From Picochlorum sp. 'celeri' (taxonomy: Eukaryota > Chlorophyta > Trebouxiophyceae): a stretch of 64,000 bases of DNA. The notes beneath the pieces were generated by a model that saw only the letters and a list, made by a program, of their open reading frames with translations, searched no databases and had not been told where the DNA came from. Below are positions 21,181 through 31,951 of the stretch, piece after piece; within the stretch, counting starts at the first letter, position 1, and every line of letters starts with the position of its first letter. The stretch spans positions 744,001 to 808,000 of the forward strand of contig JAACMV010000008.1 of NCBI GenBank assembly GCA_010909725.1, read 5' to 3'. Both the position numbers and the translations under genes were made by a program.

Positions 21181-24100
21181 TTAGGTTGAGTCGAAGAGAT
21201 GCCTGGTTATCTCCCCTTGTAATACATCATCTGCTTCTGCTTGTTGTGGAGTCTTTTTTGCCCTAGACCCGCGTTGCTTGATTCCTTGGACAGCCGTTGC
21301 TCCTCCTGGAGGTTTCCAATTTGCTAGGGCAGCAAACGATCCTGTTCCTGCTGAATTGAGGAGGAATTGCTTGACATGATTTCTCTGCTCTTTTTCGCTT
21401 CCAGTGCTTTTCATGGAAGAGACGAATGAGGCAATTTGTGTGGGGCCAACACCAGGGAGCATTGTCAATACTGTGTGTACCTGGGATTGGGGGTCTTCAA
21501 TTTGTTGTACTATGATTGACCGTATCATTCCAAGAATTTCAGCCTGGTGTATGGACATGACCTCCAATGAGAGAGAAGATATTCCATTGTAGAGAATCTC
21601 AGATCCCACATAGTTGTACAGAGCCGCATCAGCAGGAGCGAGGCATACAAGGGCTCTGCAGAAGGCTGCAAATTTATATGCTGCTTCATCTGGTCGTAGC
21701 ATTCCTTCTACTGCTGCTCCGGCAGCGGCAATGCCTCCTGTTGGGTCAGCCATGAGGAATTTCTGCAATAGAGTCATCTTCTGCTGACCAAAGCCTGATT
21801 GCTCTTCCAGTTGCCTTGCGGCAATTTCCTTAAGAAGCTCAGCATATTCTTGCGATAATTCCCTCACTATTCTGTCGTGAATCACATCTTCGTCAGTAAC
21901 AGCTTGTGACGATGTTGCAGCAGCACCTTGATGGGTTGTGTGGAAAGAAGAGAGACTCTCAGAGACTTCCAGGTTCAGCGTTTGCCATGCTTTCGCAAGC
22001 CTTTCTTTCATATGTGGAGCAAGTACAGATAAAGGTGGAATAACCCAGGAGTGGATGTATGGCTCTGGACATGACTTCACAAATGGGACCATGACATGCC
22101 TCAAAATGATTCTAAGGTGCTTGTGGTCAATGCTGTCTAGATTTGAGAAAATCGATGAGGCCATTGGATCAGATAAACCAGGAAAAGAAAGAGCAGTTGG
22201 AACGACCGATGGAAGGAGGCCCAAGGCATGACAGACAAATTCCAGTTGGTGGCGAATCCAAGCTCTTGCACTGGCTACTGTTGCCCCGCCTACTGTTGAA
22301 TAATCTCCGGCATCAGAATCACCCGGGGTAGAGTGCATTCGTATAGGTCCTTTTCTCAAGTAATGCGCTTTTTCTTGTGGGCTCATGTCTATAGCAGCGG
22401 ATGCAGCCCCCATCAGTGATCTGCCTGGTTGAGTTTGTAAGCCATTCAGACAGGATAATAACTGAAATGCGAATGGCACCACCCACTCCATGTGTTTGGC
22501 AAGAATTTCTCTTGAGGATTCTATCGTCAAGCGCTTCAAGAGTCTCTCAATCATATGGAGGTGGTGATATAACGTGTATCTTTCTTTTGCCCCTCCTACT
22601 CTAACCTCATTGCCTTCCATATACACGGGGAGATATGTTGCGACAAAATTCTGAACAGTCGATATTGTCTGTTGCACACTGCTAGACATCCATGAGGATT
22701 TGATAGATGCCAAGGACCAGTTTATCACAGTTTCTTGCTGATCTATAGTCCCTGCTGTGCAAGCAATCACTAAACCTTCTACAATTGAATTCCTTTCTCC
22801 CGGCCTCAGTCTGCCACTTTCGTATAGCTGTGTCACTTTTCCTGCAATACTCTCAACATGGGGAAGAAATCCCTCTTGACAGAACTTGCAATAATCCAGA
22901 AACACTGCAGCAATGGCCGAACGAGCATGAGCACCTTCTCTCCAAACTACTGAGGGAAGAGGTGGGGGAGTCTCACCCTCTCCTGGAGTTAGAGGAATGC
23001 AGTTGACTAGAATATCCAATAGATTAGAGATTGCATCCTGTGCCAATACCGGTCTGAGTGTTAGGAGTCTTGAAAAGGACCCCAGGGCTCTTGCCAAGCT
23101 AGTCAACACTTTTGGATCTGAGACTCTCAACTGTATGGCAGCGGAATACACTGGTTCAATACTCGCACAAAAAGCTTGTCTTCTGGCTCCTCGTGCCTCT
23201 TCCGTGAGATCTTTGGCATTGACAGCTTCCCATACTGCCTTCACAGTGCTCTCAGAAAACAATGCAGCAGCCTCAAAAACTGCCCTACAATTTTCAATGG
23301 ATGCTTTGTCTACATGATGCACCTTTGCTAGATTCAGGGCTTCATTCAATCGTTCAACAGTGGTCTGTAGTGCTTGCTCTGGTAATGTTGCTGCGGCTGA
23401 CCTAACAATGGATGATAATTTGAGCCTGTAGCCCACCATAAAATCTTTGTACTCTTCAAAGTCGTCGAAAAAAATGGGAATTTCGTCGTCTATCTGAGGC
23501 ACCCTTGAATGTCTTTGTTGAAGCTGCTCTGCTGCCAGCTGCATGAGCACAAGAACAGCTTCTGATGGCAAAACATTTCTTTCATGAGATGATGATGCTG
23601 CGGTCGCTGCCACTGCTGAATCTTGTAATAATTTCACCCACAACTCAAGCGACTTCTCAGCTAAAGGAAGATAAGATAGCTTCGCAAAGGATAACATTTG
23701 CTGCAGGAAAGCAAATCGACTAGCATCATCAGGAAATGCCAGTAACAGGTGGGTTTTGCCAAGAGCCACCATTGCATCCAAGACCTCGAATCCAAACTCT
23801 TCATCTTCTCCTTCAAACCCTAACCTGTCTTCAGGATTATTCGAAAGCAACTGTGAGGCAATGTTTGACAGGAACATGCCGACTTCTTGCATTGCAAGAG
23901 TGAAATTTTCAGTTTTCTCATCACTCGTCTGTTTACGCAGTCCAACATTTCGAAGCACCAAAGAACCTAAACTTTTGAATTCTTCCACATTTTGAATGAT
24001 GAAATATCCAGCTGCTTTGATCAGACCGCTTGCATGCATTGAACTTGCTGGTGCCACTTCAGCAAACAAAATAGAGTTTTCCAGGGCACTTTTCACTGCG

Positions 24101-24904
24101 AAATGAGCATTCTTATTCTGCTTGTTATCTCGTATGTATATCTTGTAGTTTCTCTCTATCACACTCTCTGTAAATCTCAATATTTCTGGTATCCATGATG
24201 CCATGGATGCTAGCATGTCTCTTGCATGATCCCCAGTCATATCCCCAGCAAATTGATATACTTCGTCCCCCAAGTATCTAAATATCATACAAACAATAGA
24301 TTGATAGATAGATAAGCTTTCTTCAACATGCTGCCTGCTCCCAGGGCCATTCTGGTGCTCCATGGCAACAGCATCCTGGATTAGCCTTCGAAGAGACTCA
24401 TTTGTATATGCCGCTCCATGTCTCTTAATGACCAGTGCAAACAAAACACTACACTTGCTTCTCAAAGCGTACGATATCGCTCCCATGCGAGCAGTATCAT
24501 CCTGCTGTGCAGCGGCTGTTGAGCTTGTCGTAAACTGTTCCAACAACCTGAAACACAAAGCCAGCAGAGACTCCCTTTCAGCAGCACCAAGCTCGTTCCA
24601 TCTATTTCCAGCAACATATTGCAGAACTGCATATCCCATAAGCTGAGCTTGGACCAACAAAGATGCATTCGTCGTCAACTCTGCTCCAATTTGCAGCACT
24701 GATTGTACATTACCATGGTTCCTCAGCTGCATTCAGACACATCTCTAGTCACATTTGGCCCCATGAAATGATTAACTATCTATCCATTCCTATAATTCAG
24801 GCACATACCTCGTCAAACAATGCTACTTCAGCTCGACGGTCCTCTACTGTCGCCCCAACCTCCTGGGCAACCGTCAACGTCTGTAGAATCCTATTTAGAT
24901 CCAT
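21181..24904 (-). CDS. XPO5: Exportin-5 / HASTY
   Basis: Two exons on the minus strand: 24904-24809 (32 codons) and 24726-21181, with an 82-bp intron (GTATGT). The product has 1,213 residues, the usual length for this family. It is an all-helical HEAT-repeat protein of the importin-beta superfamily. Best landmarks against HASTY are WNELGAAERESLLAL near the start, the block HKHLRIILRHVMVPFVKSCPEPYIHSWVIPPL, and the C-terminal MLPGVGPTQIASFVSSMK...EQRNHVKQFLL...AALANWK. Exportin-5 carries pre-miRNA or tRNA out of the nucleus with RanGTP in animals. HASTY supports miRNA biogenesis and movement in plants. A TGTAA lies just past the stop. Confidence 0.88.
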
Positions 24905-25121
24905 CCGCAGGGCGAATTTACGAATGAACCTTATCTATAAGCATTGTATTAGAGCATGATGAGGACTATATGCATCAGGCACGCAGCATCTGCCGAAACA
25001 CACTTCCTTATTTGAGATATAGAACAACAATGTTTCTTCCCAGAAATTTCCGGAAATTCTTCTTGGTTGCTTCTCTGCATGCGACGAGACGAGGTCAAAT
25101 TCATTAAAAAATCATCAGAGG

Positions 25122-25649
25122 ATGGAAACTTCCGTTCGGGTCGTCATAGAGTTCGCCAAGAGCTCGGATCCCAAGGTGGGACGAGTCATTCGGTTTAATC
25201 ATAGTCCAGAAACGGTGCCCTATCAGTTAAAAGGAAGAGTTGCTTCAAAAACATGGGAGAGTCTAATGTCTGATGTAGATTTGCTTGCGAAGGAGCATCC
25301 GTACGTGCAGAGACCGGGGGCAAAAGACGTCGGGGGTTGGGCTCTGTGTGCTGCAGTAGGAAGTGTCATGGGGGTTTGCTGCATGAATCCCGATGCGGGA
25401 GATTATGGTGAATGGATAGACAGTGTACACCGTGTCATTGCACGATACGAAAGGGATTTGGAGCAGGGTGGGTGTCATATGAGACTGGAAAAGGGGATAA
25501 ATTACTGGTTGCAGATTGATGTTGACCCCAATTCAGAGGTCAGAATAGATGGGCCTAGCCCACGGCGGGTGAAAGGGGACTCATCTTCATATATTTCACC
25601 TTTCCAAAGTTTACCAAGTGATTTTGAAAAGCAGCCGTCAAAGAAGTAG
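25122..25649 (+). CDS. Golgin A7 / ERF4-like protein (tentative)
   Basis: A 175-residue soluble protein. The pattern RVIRFNHSPETVPYQLKGRVASKTWESLMSDVDLLAKE, a Cys-containing hydrophobic middle and VIARYERDLEQGG...LEKGINYWLQIDV parallels the Golgin A7/ERF4 domain: a beta strand, a helix with a cysteine, then the 'E-RGL-LEI' end strand. Such proteins are accessory subunits of DHHC palmitoyltransferases that modify Ras-like proteins. The match is by remembered pattern and moderate. The last 40 residues are Ser/Lys-rich. Single exon. TGTAA follows the stop by about 25 bp. It is divergent from XPO5 and convergent with the PRCP gene (55 bp between stops). Confidence 0.5.
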   Translation: METSVRVVIEFAKSSDPKVGRVIRFNHSPETVPYQLKGRVASKTWESLMSDVDLLAKEHPYVQRPGAKDVGGWALCAAVGSVMGVCCMNPDAGDYGEWIDSVHRVIARYERDLEQGGCHMRLEKGINYWLQIDVDPNSEVRIDGPSPRRVKGDSSSYISPFQSLPSDFEKQPSKK

Positions 25650-25704
25650 TTGAGCAAATATGAAATATTTTGTGTAAAAGCATTGAAAATGGTATTTTTC
25701 TCAC

Positions 25705-27258
25705 TCACTGTTCCAAGAATGATGATGTAATCATAGATTTCTCACGTATCCATGACGCAATCATATCGTTCTCCACTCTCCTAGCATGAATGACAGATTC
25801 AGGATCTTTTGGGTTGGAAAACATGAGATCAAGGTGATGTGCTCCCTCTGGGATGATGACTGTTCGAAGATTATTCCTTCTCTGAAGCTCTGCAGGAATC
25901 TGCAGGACCCCTCCACCGGACCATGGGTCCAACAGACCGTTGGAGAAGACGACATTTGATAAGAATTCTAAAATATGTTTCCCTTGCCACTCGACGAGTC
26001 CTCGGTTTGTGTCTGGATGGACACCCCACATATTCTGGCATGCTTCAATCTCTGCAGTTGTGTTGAAGAATTGATCATAGAACATATCATGAATGCCATC
26101 CCTTTCAATTGGCATGAAATGCTCTGTGCAGAACTGATAACTCCAAAAGTTTTCTGTCTCCGATGATGGTGGTGCATGAATATCATAGCATGATAGAGAC
26201 CCAGAGAAGTTATAGTACACACCCACAGCCTTTGCCAGGGCTCTCACAAGCTCTTCGTCGCTATCAAACTCCTCATTCAGATACTCACATGCTGCTTTCA
26301 CGGGATACGCTGGTAGCACACCCTCGCCATCAATAATGTACGCTGATTCGTATGGGAAATTGCCCATCGCCAAATAATCCCAAGATTCAGCAAACATGTC
26401 CACAAGATCTTTCACATCCTCTTCATTCTCCAAAGCCGAGCACACCTTGACTGTTTTACCGAGTATATCTCTCCCCGATTTCGTTGTTCCAAATGTATTC
26501 ATCATAATGTCCCATGATCGTCGCACATTTGGTGCACAGTGGGCATTAGTAATAGAAGCATCATGGGTCACAATTTTGGCAAAGCTGCCTCTATCATACC
26601 CTTCACCAAAATACGTCCAAATAGGTGCACTCGCAGCAATAGCTCCATCCATCAATGAAGGATATTTTAACCTAAAATAAGTGCACAGCATGCCTCCATA
26701 GCTCCCGCCAAAACCAATCACAGGCACCTCAACATCCTCAAGCACATTTGCCTTTAGATGATGAATAATATTTGCATAATCAGCCATTGCTTGTTCCGTC
26801 GTCAAATATTTCATGTGATTTCCCAACTTCTGAGCAGGATAAGGCTTTGATTTGCCATAAAATCGGTGCTCCAAAAACACAAGCATGGCATGATGTCTTT
26901 CAGCTGACTCCCACATTAACCCAGTATTGTTCAAATACAACGTGACATCTGCCTCATTTCCAAGATATACAAATAGAGAACCTCCTCTTTTCTTATAATA
27001 CTCATCACAGATGTAATATCGAAGTTTAAATGTGTTCTCATCTGCCTTTACATGCTGGGAGAAGCTAAAATGGTCCAGGGTGGCACTGTACCATTCTAGC
27101 CTGCATCTATCAATCAAATCGGAAGCACCCGTCCCCTTGTGATGGCCATTGTGATAATGTCTAACGAATCTTCTGGGCCGAGATGACAGTCTGCCCTGAC
27201 ACAGTGATGCAAAGAACGGTAGAGTCAAAAACAAAAACAGCACCTGGGCAACAGCCAT
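25705..27258 (-). CDS. Lysosomal Pro-X carboxypeptidase-like S28 peptidase (PRCP)
   Basis: A 517-residue protein with signal peptide (MAVAQVLFLFLTLPFFASLCQG) and full S28 signature: the RCRLEWYSATLDHFSF start typical of PRCP, EHRFYGKS, the nucleophile in FGGSYGGM (Ser at about 186), NGLLDPWSGGG with Asp, and EGAHHLDLMF with His. PRCP cleaves C-terminal residues after proline at acid pH in lysosomes or vacuoles. It is clearly different from the S28 protein at 1930-3642, so the two arose by an old duplication. Single exon; start ATG 27258. Confidence 0.93.
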   Translation of the reverse strand: MAVAQVLFLFLTLPFFASLCQGRLSSRPRRFVRHYHNGHHKGTGASDLIDRCRLEWYSATLDHFSFSQHVKADENTFKLRYYICDEYYKKRGGSLFVYLGNEADVTLYLNNTGLMWESAERHHAMLVFLEHRFYGKSKPYPAQKLGNHMKYLTTEQAMADYANIIHHLKANVLEDVEVPVIGFGGSYGGMLCTYFRLKYPSLMDGAIAASAPIWTYFGEGYDRGSFAKIVTHDASITNAHCAPNVRRSWDIMMNTFGTTKSGRDILGKTVKVCSALENEEDVKDLVDMFAESWDYLAMGNFPYESAYIIDGEGVLPAYPVKAACEYLNEEFDSDEELVRALAKAVGVYYNFSGSLSCYDIHAPPSSETENFWSYQFCTEHFMPIERDGIHDMFYDQFFNTTAEIEACQNMWGVHPDTNRGLVEWQGKHILEFLSNVVFSNGLLDPWSGGGVLQIPAELQRRNNLRTVIIPEGAHHLDLMFSNPKDPESVIHARRVENDMIASWIREKSMITSSFLEQ

Positions 27259-27615
27259 GGTTAGGGTAGGTTGGATCGCTCGTAGTACACAAAACCAGAT
27301 GGGTTCTCCTCGATAGCACGTATGAACACCATATGGGTATCTTTCTTTGCATTTCTTTCAATTCCTTAACAGATATATTGGGTCATGGAGCTTTCGGAGG
27401 ACCCTTTCTCGCTACAACTGAGAGTACGGTACAGCAGCCACGTTGATGGTCGCCTGACTTTCGATTTCGCTGCGGCGCAACATGCGTCACGAATGAAACG
27501 ATATGTTTCCCACAACGATTGCTCCGCCATTCAACGAAAATGCATCGGCAGTGGTAGTCAAATGATTTTGGGCTAGAAAGTGCACAAATCATTATTCTTT
27601 TGCAATTTCATCGTG

Positions 27616-28161
27616 ATGGTATCAGTTTTATCCAATCTCGTTGGCAGAACCACGCCTTTGTCAGAGGCACGTGGCCTCTCCACTCTCCAAACGCAGTTCC
27701 CACGGTGTCGAGTTTCTTCAGATCGACATGTACGAGGCATTGGACGAATTTCAATTATTTGTATGGCGAAGAACAAGGTATCAAAATCTCGAAGCAAATC
27801 TCAAGCAGCTCAAGTAATAGACACCAAAGTGCCTTTTGGTCTTGACCTGACTAATCCGCTGATAAAAAAGACTGTGACGGTGTATATTCCAGCGTTGATC
27901 TGCGTATTAATTTTGATGTACATCGATGCAGCATATAGTGGTGACTGGAGCAGAATTGGGATCATATCAAAGAGCCAGGAGGAGTTTCTTCGGCAATTTG
28001 CCATCATCTCTGTTGTGATCCATGGTGGTCTTGGAATTGGGGCAGCTTCTATTTCGAAACGTCGGGGTGAAAAGACGTACCTGTCTAGAGGATTGAAGAC
28101 ATTTATTGTTGGTATTGTTGGTTTTAGTGAGGTATTGTATATTACAGAGGATCAATTGTGA
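27616..28161 (+). CDS. Putative plastid membrane protein of unknown function
   Basis: A 181-residue protein from ATG 27616; the frame extends 12 codons upstream but begins with GTG. The first 50 residues have a plastid transit character (Ser/Thr/Arg-rich, ending IICMAKNKV). The mature part has two or three hydrophobic helices (VTVYIPALICVLILMYIDAAY; FAIISVVIHGGLGIGAASI; FIVGIVGFSEVLYI). I do not recognise a family. Stop lies 11 bp from the stop of the convergent phytepsin gene. Confidence 0.6.
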   Translation: MVSVLSNLVGRTTPLSEARGLSTLQTQFPRCRVSSDRHVRGIGRISIICMAKNKVSKSRSKSQAAQVIDTKVPFGLDLTNPLIKKTVTVYIPALICVLILMYIDAAYSGDWSRIGIISKSQEEFLRQFAIISVVIHGGLGIGAASISKRRGEKTYLSRGLKTFIVGIVGFSEVLYITEDQL

Positions 28162-28172
28162 TTGTAAAAGAT

Positions 28173-29720
28173 TCAAGACGCTTCGGCAAAGCCAACTCGC
28201 TCATTCCCATAGTCAAATACTGTATGATATGCGCCGATGAAATTGTCTCCCAAGATCCATAGTGGACCTAGGGGCTTTGGAACATCGAGTCCTATGAAGC
28301 CACTGATACATTGCTTCTTCCCCATTCCCTCAAGTTGCAGAACATACTGCTCAGGAGTGAGCGTGAACGCTTTACCAGAGATTGTAAAGTCAACATTCGG
28401 CATATCACCAAGGCGTTTACAATCTACCATGGCTGGTCCTCCTGGGCTGACTGCCTCGGCCTGATCGCAAGCAATATCCAAAATTTCTTCCAATTCTTCC
28501 TCTGTCTGGTTACCAGACAGAGCTGACTGGACAAACTCAACAACATATTGACATGTTTTGCACATGGTATCATCATCTTGCTTCGGCATGACTTTCTTAT
28601 ATCTCTTCTCTACCATACTCAACGATCTCCTGAAACTCGCTGGCATACTTTTCTTCTTTGCATCTCCACCACACATTCCTATTGCGGAACAAACAGCTGG
28701 TGCAGGCGTGTTGTCAATAATATCCAAAATTTGTGGCAAGTATTCCCGGACTGCTTCTTTGCATTGTTCCACTACGACAGACGTTCCTCCTATCATCTTG
28801 TTCAGCTTTTCAACCTCGTCAGTTGGGCCAGCAAGCAAGCTTGTCCCAGTATCAGCAATGGCCTGGCAACTGCCTGAGCAAAACTCCTCAGAACCAGCAA
28901 CTGATATCCCATCCATACCAAACTGCCAAAATCCCCTTCTCGTTACCTTTGCCCACGTATGCTCTCCCACAAAATGCTTTGGATCCACGCCGCCCAAGAC
29001 CATCTCCCCTCCCTGCATATCATCTTCATCCCGATTCAACCAGAAACTGAACACAGGCTCGTCAATCAGCCCTTGCTCCAGCATGTTCTGGAACGGTGGT
29101 TGCACTTTGCCAACAGATATCTCAGGAAATCCCATTCCCATGATACCATCAAAGGATGCAGCAATAAAAGACAAACTTGGTTCATTCACTGCCTCTGCAA
29201 ACACTTGCTTCTCCACATCCAAATCACCAATGTGGAGGGTATCCTGAGAGAAGAAGCCATCCAAAGATCCACTCCCGTATTCAATAGAAAACTCGCGCCC
29301 ATCTTCCTGGTACGTACTTGACTTTTCGGCGTAGTACTTGTTGTGGGTGTAGCAGGCAATGCTCCACCATGAGCACTTGGAGGATGGAACCCAAAGGTTT
29401 GAACTACCAGTATCGAATACAACGCCGAACGTCTGTCCTGGAGTGCCCAAAGATATTTCACCATAGTACTGTGCGTCCATATAATTAGTTAAATCCACTG
29501 GATCGCCCTCTTCGTCACCAATATGCTCCACACCTACGCTGAGGGGTGCCCCACGCGTCAGGAAAGATTCGTCTTCTTCGCCATTCGAAACCCGTTGGGC
29601 TTTCCTCAAATTCACTCGCAGTATTCTTTCACATGAACCCAACTGTGCAATGGCCACGAGAGCGAACAACACAGAATAGAAAGTCAAACAGCAGACTCTC
29701 GTCGTCCCATACTGCCCCAT
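28173..29720 (-). CDS. Plant-type aspartic protease with saposin-like insert (phytepsin / cathepsin D-like)
   Basis: A 515-residue pepsin-family enzyme: signal peptide, a propeptide, first catalytic motif DTGSSNLWVPSSKC (Asp about 103) and second ADTGTSLLAGPT. Then comes a plant-specific insert with paired cysteines (CKEAVREYLPQIL...CSAIGMCGG and CKTCQYVVEFVQSAL...EEILDIACDQ), followed by the C-terminal lobe ending GERVGFAEAS. The insert is a swapped saposin domain that binds membranes and helps vacuolar sorting. The enzyme acts in the vacuole or lysosome at low pH. Single exon, which is notable because land-plant copies have many introns. Strong evidence of a Viridiplantae origin. Confidence 0.95.
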   Translation of the reverse strand: MGQYGTTRVCCLTFYSVLFALVAIAQLGSCERILRVNLRKAQRVSNGEEDESFLTRGAPLSVGVEHIGDEEGDPVDLTNYMDAQYYGEISLGTPGQTFGVVFDTGSSNLWVPSSKCSWWSIACYTHNKYYAEKSSTYQEDGREFSIEYGSGSLDGFFSQDTLHIGDLDVEKQVFAEAVNEPSLSFIAASFDGIMGMGFPEISVGKVQPPFQNMLEQGLIDEPVFSFWLNRDEDDMQGGEMVLGGVDPKHFVGEHTWAKVTRRGFWQFGMDGISVAGSEEFCSGSCQAIADTGTSLLAGPTDEVEKLNKMIGGTSVVVEQCKEAVREYLPQILDIIDNTPAPAVCSAIGMCGGDAKKKSMPASFRRSLSMVEKRYKKVMPKQDDDTMCKTCQYVVEFVQSALSGNQTEEELEEILDIACDQAEAVSPGGPAMVDCKRLGDMPNVDFTISGKAFTLTPEQYVLQLEGMGKKQCISGFIGLDVPKPLGPLWILGDNFIGAYHTVFDYGNERVGFAEAS

Positions 29721-29991
29721 GGTTCAGGGTTTTCGGACTCAGACGCAGGTATTGCTATAAATATGGGTATAGATATATCACAGAATGTGGCTGGGATGCG
29801 CGTTTAATGCATCCAATGTGACGAGTCAGCATGTTGGGGTCACACCGATACATTGGAGCGGTCAACAGGTATTCTGGACCGTACAGACTATTTGTTTTCT
29901 TTCCCCGTGCAACCACCATTCGAATGCCTCCGATATCCAGAAAGAACGCTATTCGATATAGAACTGACCAGTATTGACAAACACGTGAAAT

Positions 29992-30756
29992 ATGAAGGTT
30001 CTTCGCCCATCTAGGACGGGGCGTGGGGGAGTTGTAGTGTTTTCCTCCTCTGCTGGGAAAAAAGCACAAGGCAACACAACGATTTCAAACACTGCTCCAC
30101 GATCGAGTCCGATCCTGTCTCGAAGACACGGTTTATTATATTGTGTCTCTTCGGGCTTGGTATTGGATTTGTTTGGAAGGCAGACTGCCTTTGCAGTGGA
30201 AGAGCAAGAGGATGGGACCAAGCTTGACAGATATTCGGATGATCTGGACGGATTCTCGATTCTGGTTCCGGCTGGATGGGCCCTAGGAACCGGAGATCTT
30301 GGGCAGAAGAAGATGGATAGATTCAGTAATGCGGCAGGGATGCAACGAGTGGTTGGGTTTTATCCAGCTTTGAATCCGGACCAGGCCAGCATTGCTATTA
30401 CCGTCAAGACACCAGGGGCTGATTACACAGGGCTTGGCTCGTTTGGATCCGCGATTGACTTTGGTGAGAAGCTTGTAGTTTCTATGGATAGAAGTTATAT
30501 GGCAAAGGGTAACCCGAATATGCCAGTAGTGACTGCCAAGTTGATCTCTGCAAAGGAGAGTTCAGGGAAGTATGTCATCGAATATGAAACGGCCAAGCCA
30601 GGGGACGCCACTCGTCGCGTGTGGACATCTGTTTGTTTCGGGGATAATCCCAAGGGTTTGAGACGATTTTACACAGTCACCGGCTCGTGCACCGTTGAAC
30701 AGGCAAACCAGCTGGGTCCAATGCTGCTCAAAGCTGTAGATAGTTTTACACCGTAA
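29992..30756 (+). CDS. PsbP-domain thylakoid lumen protein
   Basis: A 254-residue protein with a bipartite targeting signal. An Arg/Ser-rich transit part is followed by a twin-arginine lumenal signal (SRRHGLLYCVSSGLVLDLFGRQTAFA) that predicts Tat import. The mature part is a PsbP fold (GFSILVPAGWALG, VVGFYPALNPDQASIAITVKTPG, SFTP end). PsbP proper stabilises the oxygen-evolving complex; PsbP-domain (PPD) relatives assist photosystem assembly. Sequence differences from PsbP itself suggest a PPD. Single exon. TGTAA sits at 30763-30767, just past the stop. Confidence 0.85.
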   Translation: MKVLRPSRTGRGGVVVFSSSAGKKAQGNTTISNTAPRSSPILSRRHGLLYCVSSGLVLDLFGRQTAFAVEEQEDGTKLDRYSDDLDGFSILVPAGWALGTGDLGQKKMDRFSNAAGMQRVVGFYPALNPDQASIAITVKTPGADYTGLGSFGSAIDFGEKLVVSMDRSYMAKGNPNMPVVTAKLISAKESSGKYVIEYETAKPGDATRRVWTSVCFGDNPKGLRRFYTVTGSCTVEQANQLGPMLLKAVDSFTP

Positions 30757-31148
30757 ATATACTGTAAGATTCATTTGCGAACACATCCCTTTTTACAGTA
30801 GTAGCTCTACAAATTATAGCATAAAATTCATGATTCACAAAATTGCCTGAGTAATGCTGCTGCTATCGTCCACAGATGCCCGCATTTCAATACACATCAT
30901 CAACATCCAGTTAATTGCTAACAAAGATGACTTGTGCTTGGCCCGCAGATGCATCAATATCAAGCAATCAGAAATGATCTCAGCTGATTTTGTGGAACAT
31001 GAAACGCACAAATCTGTATAACGACAGCATTACTCAGGGATGGTGACTGAAGGGCAGCACCAGATTCCTGCCCATTCTCCTCCTGCAACATACAATATCA
31101 CAGCCCGGAGGCATACGATATTGCTGTCAGAAGGACTCCAGTGCCAAT
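30757..31148. other. Shared 3' region of PsbP-domain gene and RbcS
   Basis: The 392 bp between convergent stops show no supported gene. TGTAA on the plus strand (30763-30767) suits the PsbP-domain gene. TGTAA on the minus strand (30797-30793) would end an RbcS transcript with about 350 nt of 3' untranslated sequence, so the region is probably mostly RbcS 3' UTR. Confidence 0.5.
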
Positions 31149-31951
31149 TTAGGCAATGGAGCGGCTGCTTGGCTGCTGGTACTCAGTGCAGTTTGGTGGG
31201 CGGTGCACCAAGAATCCGCACATCTGCACCTGACGGACAGCGTCGAAGGCGACCAAACGAATGTAAGCATTTGGGAAAGCCTTGGTGCACTGCTTCATCT
31301 CACCGAGGACCTGGGATCCATCGGTGCATCCGAACATTGGAAGCTTCCACATTGTCCAGTAGCGGTTGTCCTGGTATCCAGAGGTAACTGCTCCCATTCT
31401 CTCGGTGTTCTGGGATCCAGTGTAGGCGGTCTCTGGGTCAGAGAACTCAAGGCATGGAGTCCATCCGTTTCCGACCATGTAGTCCACCTGCTTGGAGATC
31501 TCGTCATCAGAGAGAGCTGGAAGGAAAGAGAAAGTCTCGAAGAACTGCATCAGAAATACACCAACAGGTCAGCTGGTACCCATTCCTACCACCGAGTCTC
31601 AAAGCCCACGATGCAGCACAATGTTCTATTCTAATCGATGTAAATAATCATTTCTCAAATGTTTAGATCCTTTCAGAGCTAAATCGAACGCGCATTGTGC
31701 CTCGCCCTGACCTGTAGTAGGAAAATTTTCCTACTACAGCAGCAACACATCAAATGCCCTCTAAACCCAGCAGTAATGATATTCTTGCGTACCTTGTTGT
31801 CAGTTGGCTGCCAGACGAGGAAAGCATTGGTCTTCTTGGCGTTCACGTTGGAGACCATGGCTGGCTTGGCAGTCTTGGCCTGGGTGAGGGCAGTCTGCTG
31901 GCGAGCAGCAACTGGAGCCTTGATCATAGATGCAGAGATTGTAGCAGCCAT
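31149..31951 (-). CDS. RBCS: RuBisCO small subunit precursor
   Basis: Two exons on the minus strand: 31951-31793 and 31544-31149, split by a 248-bp intron (GTACGC donor, ATGCAG acceptor, phase 0). The precursor has 184 residues. The first ~44 residues ([19 protein letters not shown]...) form a plastid transit peptide. The mature protein starts near [11 protein letters not shown] and continues with [33 protein letters not shown] and [11 protein letters not shown], and ends with the green-lineage tail. It assembles with the plastid-encoded large subunit for CO2 fixation. Nuclear coding of this gene and its form IB sequence place the organism in the green lineage. The intron holds a perfect 28-bp palindrome. 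Confidence 0.97.
31712..31739. repeat. Perfect 28-bp palindrome inside the RbcS intron
   Basis: The left arm CTGTAGTAGGAAAA (31712-31725) is followed at once by its exact reverse complement (31726-31739). It has no spacer, so it could extrude as a cruciform or fold as an RNA hairpin. On the transcribed strand the right half reads as a pyrimidine tract ending in CTACTACAG, which resembles a 3' splice site. Confidence 0.95.
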
